This document shows positions 1 through 5,429 of a DNA stretch of 5,489 nucleotides, in pieces. This stretch comes from an uncultured Alphaproteobacteria bacterium (GTDB lineage Bacteria; Pseudomonadota; Alphaproteobacteria; RF32; CAG-239). The DNA lies in contig CAJTWX010000076.1 in the NCBI GenBank assembly GCA_910580155.1, positions 1 to 5,489 of the forward strand. The letters are read 5' to 3'. Each line of letters begins with the position of its first letter. The first letter of the stretch is position 1. The notes below the pieces were generated by a model, which saw nothing but the letters and a program-made list of their open reading frames with translations, was not told the DNA's origin and did not search any database. Both the position numbers and the translations under genes were made by a program.

Positions 1-830
1 AAGACGGCAAACCACGCGTAGAACTGGTTATGGGCTACCCCGGAGTCGGCAAAACTCTGGTAGAAAACGAGCTTTTGGCAAAATATTCTGGTGAACTTTT
101 AAAAGTAGACTATGACGACTACCGTTCGTATGACAGCCGCGTGCTTGAAACCAGCCGCCAAAACCCTCTGGTTGCAGACTACTTCGGGCAAATCCCCGGA
201 GGTATTAAAGATGGTCTTCTAGCCCGCGCCGCCCAAGAAGGAAAAAGCATTCTTTTAAGCGCTCCTGCACTAGACATCCAAGCATCAGACACAAATTCCT
301 TAAGAGCAATGTTCCTTGAATCCGGCTACCATATTAGTGTAACATATACGGCAGCCAATGAAAGTTTATGTTACTTAAGCAATTTCACCCGCCACTTCAA
401 AGCAAGAATGACTAATTTTAATAATGGCGGCAGAGTCACTGAAATTCCGCGGATGGTTAAACCCGAAGTTCACAGGGTTATCTCAGCCGGCACACGGCAT
501 AACATCCACGAAATTATTGATATGATAGACCGTGGTGCAAATATGAGCTTACGCATTGTTGACCGAAACAACAAAGAATTTGCGAAAGGCGATATTCACA
601 ATATCCCGACACTGGCGCGCCAAAACGAGCGCCGCCCGCTCACACCGCCGGAACTCGAAAGGCTAATAAACGAGCTAAATATTATCAGTACGGCAGCTTT
701 AACAGTCGGCTTGAATTATCAGGAGCGCAACATCCTCTCAAAATATGCAAAAACCACACTGTACAAAGATCAGATATTGCGCAACACCCCAAAAATCATT
801 CCCTTGTTCACTAACTTTAAGGATAGATAA
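1..830 (+). CDS. Zeta-toxin-family P-loop kinase, 5' end missing
   Basis: The reading frame is open to the left edge, so the start codon lies outside the window; an ATG at 30 sits inside the first beta strand and is unlikely to be the start. Numbering from that ATG, the Walker A loop GYPGVGKT (residues 2-9) directly follows a hydrophobic strand. A V-D-Y-D-D-Y-R segment (26-32) fits the Asp and Arg region after the P-loop in zeta toxins. A buried strand (ILLSAPALD, 74-82) and an R-x(9)-PEVH stretch (135-148) match the substrate-side region of the family. Known zeta/PezT proteins phosphorylate UDP-N-acetylglucosamine and block cell-wall synthesis, but many chromosomal relatives have no proven substrate. 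The visible part has a roughly 90-residue tail beyond the kinase core, with no domain I recognise. No epsilon antitoxin is visible, although one could lie upstream. The gene ends 3 bases before surE, so the two are probably co-transcribed. Family call fairly sure; substrate unknown. Confidence 0.8.
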   Translation, partial: DGKPRVELVMGYPGVGKTLVENELLAKYSGELLKVDYDDYRSYDSRVLETSRQNPLVADYFGQIPGGIKDGLLARAAQEGKSILLSAPALDIQASDTNSLRAMFLESGYHISVTYTAANESLCYLSNFTRHFKARMTNFNNGGRVTEIPRMVKPEVHRVISAGTRHNIHEIIDMIDRGANMSLRIVDRNNKEFAKGDIHNIPTLARQNERRPLTPPELERLINELNIISTAALTVGLNYQERNILSKYAKTTLYKDQILRNTPKIIPLFTNFKDR

Positions 831-833
831 TAA

Positions 834-1643
834 ATGCACTTCAAACCATTAACTAACTTGAACGCCTGTCGTGTGTTAATCTCTAATGACGACGGCATAA
901 ACGCTTTTGGCATCAAATTGCTTGAAAAGATAATTTCCAACCTAACAACGGACATTTGGGTTGTCGCCCCCAAAAGCGAAAAAAGCGGTGCCAGCCACGC
1001 CATAACCTCAGATAAACTCCGTAGTATGCAAGGTCACAGTTCCGTTGATGCCTTTCCGAATGACATCATCCAAATATCAGACAAACATTATGCTGTTGAC
1101 GGCACCCCCACAGATTGTGTGCGTATCGCCTTAAATATGATAATGAAAGATAATCTGCCCGATATTGTCATCTCCGGAATTAACAACGGTCGCAATATTG
1201 CCGATGATATAACCTATTCCGGCACAATCGGTGTTGCCGTTGAGGGCATCTTACACGGCATTCCCTCAATTGCCGTTTCCCAGCTTGTAGACGGTGCCAC
1301 TGACGTCAATTGGGAAATTGCCGAAAAATATCTGCCTGACTTGTTACAAAAAATCTGCCGAGGCACATACAGCGCCGACACGCTGATAAACATCAACTTC
1401 CCCAATGTTCCCTTTTCCGAGCTTAAAGGTATCAAAGTCTGCCGCCACGGCACCCGCCGCTTCACGGAAGGAACAATTGAGCACAGCCGTATAAACAAGA
1501 ATACAATAACCAAACTAAAAGATACAGCCAATACCTTCCCGCCGGACAATGAAGAAATAAAACAAAGCATTACCGTCTCCGCCCTCACCATAAACTTAAG
1601 CGATAATGCCGGTTTGAAAGAGTTGGAAACAGTGCTAAAATAG
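834..1643 (+). CDS. surE: SurE 5'/3'-nucleotidase
   Basis: SurE is a cytosolic metal-dependent phosphatase that releases phosphate from 5'- and 3'-nucleoside monophosphates and, in some species, short polyphosphate; it is linked to stationary-phase survival. All family blocks are present in order: VLISNDDGINAFGI (14-27) with metal ligands D19 and D20; VVAPKSEKSGASHAIT (43-58) with metal ligand S51; AVDGTPTDCVRIAL (87-100); and SGINNGRNIADDITYSGT (114-131) with metal ligand N117. A GIPSIAVS strand follows at 142-149. The 269-residue length is normal. The protein starts about 11 residues before the usual M-x-I-L-x-N-D-D start, but this ATG is the one preceded by AAGGA at 819-823, ten bases away, and no internal start has a comparable site. 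The usual surE neighbour pcm (isoaspartyl methyltransferase) is absent; instead it sits 3 bases behind a zeta-type kinase gene. The C-terminal third is less conserved, as in the family. It appears intact. Confidence 0.97.
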   Translation: MHFKPLTNLNACRVLISNDDGINAFGIKLLEKIISNLTTDIWVVAPKSEKSGASHAITSDKLRSMQGHSSVDAFPNDIIQISDKHYAVDGTPTDCVRIALNMIMKDNLPDIVISGINNGRNIADDITYSGTIGVAVEGILHGIPSIAVSQLVDGATDVNWEIAEKYLPDLLQKICRGTYSADTLININFPNVPFSELKGIKVCRHGTRRFTEGTIEHSRINKNTITKLKDTANTFPPDNEEIKQSITVSALTINLSDNAGLKELETVLK

Positions 1644-1718
1644 TTCTACCTTCATAAACCATCGGATTCATCGACGAAAGCTCAAACGATTATTAACACA
1701 AAAATTCTCAAAACTCTG

Positions 1719-1754
1719 ATAAAATATCCTCCCCAAACAAAGAGGATATTTTAT
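1719..1754 (+). terminator. Rho-independent terminator of the kinase-surE operon
   Basis: A perfect 13-bp stem (1719-1731 with 1742-1754) closes a 10-base loop and begins 75 bases after the surE stop codon. The lower stem is all A/T, with T runs on its 3' side, and the upper stem is CCTC/GAGG. It should end the operon transcript before the acetyltransferase gene. The lower stem is A-rich on one side and T-rich on the other, so some activity in reverse is possible. Confidence 0.8.
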
Positions 1755-1831
1755 TTACTGCTAAAAAAACAAACATCCGGTTACCAAATATTAAATAATA
1801 TAAGACTACCTTGTAACAGGAGTAATTTACA

Positions 1832-2495
1832 ATGACGCAGCCCTGTCTAAAACACATAGATACAACAATAACTTTTCGCAACTTGCGTCTGCGCGATTTT
1901 TATGCTTTCAACCAAATGTTAACGGAAAAATGGACATTAGGAAAATGCCCAAATATGAGCAATCTGGGAAAATCCGTTGCCGGACTTTTTTATATATTCT
2001 ATGCATCTTAGAAAAATCCGAAAACATTTTAGTAGCCACCAACACATCCCCTATAGGTTTTGCGGCTATAGCCTTGGCAATAAAGAAAAAAAACTATAAC
2101 TTGCTTAGAAAAATTATTTTAGCACTCCTCCTCCCAAAAGACCGAAAAATCTATTAAGATATAACAAAATATTTAGCTATGGCAACATTCACACCGCAGC
2201 ACAAAATGCCGAAATCACAATTTTAATCGTTGCACCACAATATTACGGCACAGGATTAGGAAAACAACTACTTGATAAAATAGAAAAAAAAGCCCGCTCA
2301 GAAAACTGCAAATCAATCTTTGCCCTAACGGACAGCAGCTGTCATTGGCATTTTTACGCGAAACAAGGCTATCAAAAAGTTTATGAAGAACGTGGCCCTT
2401 CTGATAATCCGAACATAGCAAAAGATAGCCATTACATCTTTCAAAAAAGCTTAATTAGCCGTTTGTCCCAAAAACAAAAAAATAGCCAATCGTAA
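1832..2495 (+). pseudogene. GNAT-family N-acetyltransferase, two frameshifts
   Basis: GNAT enzymes move an acetyl group from acetyl-CoA to an amine. The start is clear: ATG at 1832 with AGGAG at 1818-1822, nine bases upstream. That frame gives the N-terminal strand and helix (ITFRNLRLRDFYAF) but stops at 2009-2011 after 59 codons. The next part, ENILVATNTSPIGFAAIA (strands 2 and 3), is in the following frame and stops at 2155-2157. The third frame carries the acetyl-CoA loop VAPQYYGTGLGKQLL, with the Q-x-x-G-x-G signature near 2226-2270, then FALTDSS and HFYAKQGYQKV (strand 5 to motif B), ending at TAA 2493-2495. Each step fits loss of one base. Adding a T to the T6 run at 1986-1991 gives a smooth LFLYILCILEKSENILV join; adding an A to the A5 run at 2145-2149 gives PKDRKNLLRYNKIF. 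From memory, a similar insertion between strands 3 and 4 occurs in some gut-bacterial GNATs. Repaired, it would be about 220 residues. It may be a true pseudogene, a sequencing artefact, or rescued by slippage. Substrate unknown. Confidence 0.88.
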
Positions 2496-2512
2496 TATCG
2501 CTTCATTTTTTC

Positions 2513-2534
2513 CTTGCTTTTTAAATAAAGCAGG
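2513..2534 (+). terminator. Weak hairpin after the acetyltransferase gene
   Basis: TGCTTT (2515-2520) pairs with AAAGCA (2527-2532) around a 6-base loop, and one G-T and one C-G pair extend the stem outward to 2513 and 2534. It lies 18 bases after the GNAT stop codon. There is no good T tract after it, so its role as a terminator is doubtful; it is the only candidate between this gene and the next. Confidence 0.3.
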
Positions 2535-2536
2535 CC

Positions 2537-2577
2537 TATTATATAGACGGAATTTAAAAAATTATGTCTATATAATA
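2537..2577 (+). promoter_or_regulatory. 12-bp inverted repeat overlapping a TATAAT box
   Basis: TATTATATAGAC (2537-2548) is repeated as its exact reverse complement at 2566-2577, 17 bases apart. Inside the gap, AATTT and AAATT (2551-2555, 2559-2563) can form a second 5-bp stem. The right arm contains a perfect TATAAT (2571-2576), whose expected transcription start, 6-8 bases on, coincides with the ATG at 2583. The left arm holds the same box on the opposite strand. I see no TTGACA-like -35 at normal spacing. It may be a two-fold operator over a promoter, or an RNA hairpin in a longer transcript. The repeat is seen directly; the function is inferred. Confidence 0.5.
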
Positions 2578-2582
2578 CAATT

Positions 2583-3158
2583 ATGGAAAAAATTTTAGCA
2601 ACCTGCGCAATTATTTGCGCACTGGCAGTCGGTCTTAGCTGGGAGCTGCTGAAGAAGAAAAAAGTCTCAAAGAAATTTTGGCGCATCACTTTTAAACTTT
2701 TGATACAAGGTATCTGTGTAGTGTCACTTCTCTGTACCTCTTTTTCATTGTATTATCAGCAGTCGCTACTTGCAGAACCGCCCGCTTTATGGATGAACGT
2801 CACTATAAGCATAGCTGTTGTCTGTTTAATTGCCGCAATTGGCAATATGCTGCCAAATGCATATCCAGAGATTATAACAATTATCAAACACGGTTTCAAA
2901 GCCGCAAATAAAGATTTTCTCTGGACGTGTTTCCTCATCGTTGCCATAATCTTGTCAGGAACTATTTGTACAGAATATTTCTTGCCTCCTGTTCCTATTA
3001 TGCTTATTCCGTTTATGACTTTAATACTCGGAGGAATAGTATGCGGAATAATAGCAGTAATTCTTGCGATATGTTTCTATCTTATTAAAGGGATTATTTT
3101 CATATTTAAAAATATGAAAAATATTTGCAAGAAATACTGGAAATGGCTGACAGATTAA
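2583..3158 (+). CDS. Membrane protein of unknown function
   Basis: I do not recognise this 191-residue protein. It is strongly hydrophobic, with likely membrane helices at about residues 4-20, 38-57, 70-90, 112-130, 136-153 and perhaps 154-175, so five or six. Short loops rich in lysine follow the first helix (KKKKVSKK, 24-31) and the last (FKNMKNICKKYWKW, 175-188), which would place these parts in the cytoplasm by the positive-inside rule. A P-P-V-P turn (135-138) separates helices 4 and 5. Eight cysteines are scattered through the helices, with no metal-binding pattern. The ATG has no Shine-Dalgarno sequence: the five bases before it are CAATT, then the inverted repeat with TATAAT. A leaderless transcript is therefore possible. 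It stands alone, with a weak hairpin before it and a strong terminator 19 bases after its stop. It could be a bacteriocin-immunity or holin-like small membrane protein, but nothing in the sequence shows that. Confidence 0.75.
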   Translation: MEKILATCAIICALAVGLSWELLKKKKVSKKFWRITFKLLIQGICVVSLLCTSFSLYYQQSLLAEPPALWMNVTISIAVVCLIAAIGNMLPNAYPEIITIIKHGFKAANKDFLWTCFLIVAIILSGTICTEYFLPPVPIMLIPFMTLILGGIVCGIIAVILAICFYLIKGIIFIFKNMKNICKKYWKWLTD

Positions 3159-3177
3159 CGAGCACCCAACCTAAATT

Positions 3178-3212
3178 AAATCCCTCAATACAAATGTATT
3201 GAGGGATTTTTT
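3178..3212 (+). terminator. Strong rho-independent terminator between convergent genes
   Basis: A perfect 14-bp stem (3178-3191 with 3196-3209) has an AAAT loop and continues into a run of six T (3207-3212). It begins 19 bases after the membrane-protein stop. On the opposite strand it lies about 70 bases after the stop of the minus-strand gene at 3281, where its tail is GGGATTTAATTT, so it may serve both genes, more strongly on the plus strand. Confidence 0.9.
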
Positions 3213-3280
3213 CATAAAGCTATTACAAACCTAACGTTAAAAAACTCCGCTATTAACAAAGCTTAACTCCCGACAACTAA

Positions 3281-3667
3281 CTATGTTGCCATTTCCAACC
3301 ACCTTTCAACATAACGATAGCGTTCTGATAAAAGGTTTGGAAATTTTCCCACAACATAATTTCTATACACCCCCAAAAGAGCAAATAGAATCTGGTGAAC
3401 GCCCCTCGGACAATTGACATCATTGTAAAATTTATCAAAAAATACGATAATATTTATCTGTGCATATGCTCTTGCTAATTTATTAGCAATTTCATCTTCC
3501 ATCAAATAAGCCTGAAGAATCAAATGAAAGCATTTATCTTTCTTGATAACATTAACAATATAATCCAAATCCGTTACATCAACCTCAATATGATACCACT
3601 TTGCAAATGGATAAAAAGGGAGCCCCATTTCGTGCATAACATCTTTATTGTTCAAACTCTGTTTCAT
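3281..3667 (-). CDS. Hypothetical protein, 128 residues
   Basis: I do not recognise this protein. It is predicted soluble and mostly helical, with many aromatic residues (FYPFAKWYH near 18-26, YRNYVVGKF near 102-110, RYRYVERWLEM at the C-terminal end) and charged amphipathic stretches such as AYLMEDEIANKLARAY (residues 53-68). There is no signal peptide, clear membrane helix or cysteine motif. The first ATG (3665-3667) has no Shine-Dalgarno sequence: the bases before it are nearly all A and T. A start at Met11 or Met14 is equally possible, and an N-terminal part lost to a frameshift cannot be excluded. It faces the plus-strand membrane gene across a shared terminator. The AYL-acid-acid pattern recalls AYLCEEAQ in the minus-strand gene at 4609, which hints that both belong to one degenerate helical-repeat family; this is a weak inference. 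Treated as real because no better frame exists here and its composition is protein-like. Confidence 0.6.
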   Translation of the reverse strand: MKQSLNNKDVMHEMGLPFYPFAKWYHIEVDVTDLDYIVNVIKKDKCFHLILQAYLMEDEIANKLARAYAQINIIVFFDKFYNDVNCPRGVHQILFALLGVYRNYVVGKFPNLLSERYRYVERWLEMAT

Positions 3668-3937
3668 AATATAATAATTTAAACATCACATAATTACTTA
3701 ATTTTGCCATAAATATAGAATAAATAAACACTATTGTAAAGACTTTTAAATAAACGGTTTCCTTCAAACGCAATGAAAAAAAACTCAAACTCGCTGAAAA
3801 TCTTGCCTGATAAAACAACCCCAAAAAAGAACAGCCTGTCATTAGTAAAGCTAAACGTATATTTAGCTGCAAAAATTATCAAAAATTAAAGAGTTTTATA
3901 ATAAAAAATCTAAGAACTAAACCGCAAAGAGGAAAAA
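3668..3937. other. AT-rich intergenic stretch between divergent genes
   Basis: This 270-base gap is extremely A/T-rich in places. It holds minus-strand open frames of 60-75 codons that start only at TTG, overlap each other and look like products of base composition, so I do not call them. On the plus strand a perfect TATAAT at 3897-3902 is a plausible -10 box for the transporter gene, giving a leader of about 30 bases; TTATCA at 3876-3881 is a poor -35 with a short 15-base spacer. One of the minus-strand frames has a gene-like run (EGNRLFKSLYNS) and could be a remnant of a longer minus-strand gene. Confidence 0.4.
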
Positions 3938-4552
3938 ATGCATTTTATTGGAATATTAGCAGCTTTTATCAGTCCGGCATCACATTCTTTATCAAACATT
4001 TTTGACGCTTACATATCCGGAAATTTGTTTAAAAAGACAACAACAACTATTTTTTACGCCAATATAACTAATATTTTTGGCCCTATGGCATTACTTTTTA
4101 TCGCCCCAATTCAACTAATTCCAATTAATTTTGTACCTTATGTTATATTAATCGGTCTAATAAATGTCGGATATCTTTTTCCTTATTATACAGCCCTGAA
4201 AACAACAGATACCTCTACTGTTGCCGCCTTATTTTCTCTTGAAAAAATATTTATTCCGTTTTGGGGATATATGATTGTTAAAGAAATCCTGCAGCCTGTA
4301 CAATATGTTGGTTTAGGAATAATTATCCTAGCATCACTGGCGCTAAATCTTGAAAAAACTAATCAAATAAAAATAAACAAAGGTTTTTGGCTGATGCTTT
4401 TAACCACCGTTATGTTGTCCTTTGAAACTGTTTTCTATAAAAAAATACTCCAAGAAATTGATTGGGTTTCCGCGGCATTTTGGAGCGCAATGCTGACTTA
4501 CCTCCTGAGATGGACAATCTTATTTCAAAAATCTTCCAGACGTCGAAAGTAA
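3938..4552 (+). CDS. EamA/DMT-family transporter, C-terminally truncated
   Basis: Members of the drug/metabolite transporter superfamily are inner-membrane proteins with ten helices made of two EamA repeats, usually near 290-300 residues; they export or take up small metabolites. This one has 204 residues. The first EamA repeat is complete (helices near 2-19, 36-56, 65-83, 92-113, 121-137), with the family pattern of a Y-x-x-A-L helix, a small-residue and L-E-K segment, G-Y-x-x-V-K-E and Q-Y-V-G-L-G-I-I-I-L-A-S (83-133). The second repeat begins (148-166, 178-195) and then breaks into a basic tail, FQKSSRRRK, just before a terminator, so about three helices are missing. The start is secure: AGAGGA at 3928-3933 lies four bases before the ATG. 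In the +1 frame, the last bases before the stop encode a basic loop-like segment (LISKIFQTSKVKTK), suggesting a frameshift plus deletion. Substrate unknown; function is doubtful in this form. Confidence 0.85.
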   Translation: MHFIGILAAFISPASHSLSNIFDAYISGNLFKKTTTTIFYANITNIFGPMALLFIAPIQLIPINFVPYVILIGLINVGYLFPYYTALKTTDTSTVAALFSLEKIFIPFWGYMIVKEILQPVQYVGLGIIILASLALNLEKTNQIKINKGFWLMLLTTVMLSFETVFYKKILQEIDWVSAAFWSAMLTYLLRWTILFQKSSRRRK

Positions 4553-4559
4553 AAACAAA

Positions 4560-4588
4560 AAAATACCCTCAAAAACTGAGGGTATTTT
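4560..4588 (+). terminator. Bidirectional terminator between convergent genes
   Basis: A perfect 11-bp stem (4560-4570 with 4578-4588) closes a 7-base loop, eight bases after the transporter stop. On the plus strand the tail is ATTTTAATTA. On the minus strand it is TATTTTTTTGTTTTT, a better T tract, and it lies 20 bases after the stop of the minus-strand gene at 4609. It should therefore end both genes. The upper stem is again CCCTC/GAGGG. Confidence 0.9.
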
Positions 4589-4608
4589 AATTAGAAACTA
4601 ATTTCGTT

Positions 4609-5048
4609 TCAGAGAAGCCCTGCCAGTGCGGCAAATGGCGAAGATGTGGCTGATTTATACCCCAGACGGATTTTTAATTTTGGCAAAGAAGGGGTTTCTT
4701 CACAAAAATGATCATACAAATCTTGAGCCTCTTCACATAAATATGCGCCACGTCCGTCATTAGTTCTTTTTCTAAAGTTTCCAAATATTGACACACTTTT
4801 TCAGGCCAGTATTGTACAAACTTCAGCTGATTTTCTTCTGAAAGACATCTTGTCATTAAAATTTCAAGATATTCTTCATTTTCAATCATCAACTCAATAA
4901 CCGGATTTGAAATTTTTTTACATAAAGAAATAACAGAATTAAAAATTTCTCTATATTCTTTAAAAAGCCGAAGCAAATTTGGAGAACAAATTCCAAATAT
5001 CTTGACGTATTCATCTCTTTCATTTCTTGAGGAATTAAGTATAAACAT
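4609..5048 (-). pseudogene. Helical protein of unknown function, one frameshift
   Basis: Two minus-strand frames together make one protein. The first begins at Met (ATG 5046-5048, good ribosome site) and runs through long charged helices (LLRLFKEYREIF, LMIENEEYLEILMTRCL, QYLETLEKEL). The second takes over near 4750-4790 and gives GRGAYLCEEAQDLYDHF, then a short C-terminal tail ending at TGA 4609-4611. The change fits loss of one base; adding one A to the A5 run just before the junction joins LETLEK to RTNDGRGAYLCEEAQ. The original first frame runs on as far as 4674 in unrelated sequence. Repaired, it has about 147 residues. I cannot name the family. The spaced L-S-E-E-N-Q and L-C-E-E-A-Q segments suggest degenerate helical repeats of the kind found in expanded paralogous families of some gut bacteria; this is from memory and unverified. 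No membrane helix or catalytic motif is seen. Confidence 0.65.
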
Positions 5049-5051
5049 AAA

Positions 5052-5057
5052 TTCCTC
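5052..5057 (-). promoter_or_regulatory. Ribosome-binding site deciding the start at 5048
   Basis: The minus strand reads AGAGGAATTTATG, the same arrangement as AGAGGAAAAAATG before the transporter gene. It supports starting the split gene at 5048 rather than at the in-frame ATG 30 bases upstream (5076-5078), which has only A and T before it. Confidence 0.7.
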
Positions 5058-5079
5058 TTCTTTTTTTAATTTTTTCATT

Positions 5080-5106
5080 TTTATAATTTTTTAGTGATTA
5101 TTTCAA
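5080..5106 (-). promoter_or_regulatory. Possible promoter of the minus-strand split gene
   Basis: On the minus strand TTGAAA (5106-5101) is followed after 15 bases by TATAAA (5085-5080). The spacer is shorter than the usual 16-18. Transcription would start close to the ATG at 5078, which would rule out that codon and favour the start at 5048. In such A/T-rich sequence this can arise by chance. Confidence 0.3.
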
Positions 5107-5358
5107 TTTAACCAAACCATTACAAAGCGTGATATCCTCAACGTAATGGCAAAAACCATAAAACAATGAAAACATTTCATAAAGCATCTATAATAATCTG
5201 GAATATAGTTACAATATATCACAAAAGCAGACCAGAGTCTACAAGTAATTATCATTATTTAGACAAAAAAACACCTCCACAAAATTAAAAAATCATCATT
5301 AAACAAAACCCTATATGGTACTTTCTATTAATATCCAAGACTTGAAAAATAAAGAAAA
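5107..5358. other. Gene-free AT-rich stretch
   Basis: I see no convincing gene here. A plus-strand frame of 40 codons (5166-5288) and a minus-strand frame of 50 codons (5255-5103, with five cysteines) overlap each other, and neither has a well-placed ribosome site; the only strong GGAGG (minus strand, 5278-5274) is 18 bases from the nearest ATG. No repeat, tRNA or hairpin of note was found before the terminator at 5359. Confidence 0.5.
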
Positions 5359-5380
5359 AGCAGGCATTTTTGTACCTGCT
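5341..5380 (-). terminator. Minus-strand rho-independent terminator
   Basis: AGCAGG (5359-5364) pairs with CCTGCT (5375-5380) around a 10-base loop, and three A-T pairs beyond one mismatch lengthen the stem. Read on the minus strand, the stem runs into TTTTCTTTATTTTTC, a good T tract; the plus-strand side has only GTTTGC. It therefore ends a transcript that comes from the right edge of the window. Confidence 0.7.
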
Positions 5381-5429
5381 GTTTGCATTGGTGATACTTA
5401 ACTTACAATTTGCGAGCTAGTTTCCGGCT

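Noticed and set aside
770..1003. Minus-strand open frames opposite the kinase and surE (also 1214-1591)
   Set aside because: They lie antisense to clear conserved coding sequence, with no ribosome site.
2215..2689. Minus-strand frames of 68 and 82 codons
   Set aside because: They run opposite the GNAT motifs and the start of the membrane gene; their phenylalanine- and serine-rich content reflects complementary A/T-rich DNA.
2756..2947. Minus-strand frame of 63 codons within the membrane-protein gene
   Set aside because: It is a shadow of a helix-coding region, with no start signal.
3219..3260. Imperfect direct repeat GCTATTACAAA / GCTATTAACAAA, 30 bases apart
   Set aside because: Short, A/T-rich and only two copies; could easily be chance, and no associated gene suggests an attachment or replication site.
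3645..3882. Two overlapping hydrophobic minus-strand frames starting at TTG
   Set aside because: They have rare start codons and no ribosome site, overlap each other and lie in very A/T-rich DNA; mentioned only as a possible remnant.
5103..5255. Minus-strand 50-codon frame with five cysteines
   Set aside because: Its GGAGG is 18 bases from the ATG, and an equally plausible plus-strand frame overlaps it; most likely chance.
5315..5401. Plus-strand 28-codon frame (start MVLSINIQDL)
   Set aside because: It reads through the terminator hairpin and has no ribosome site.
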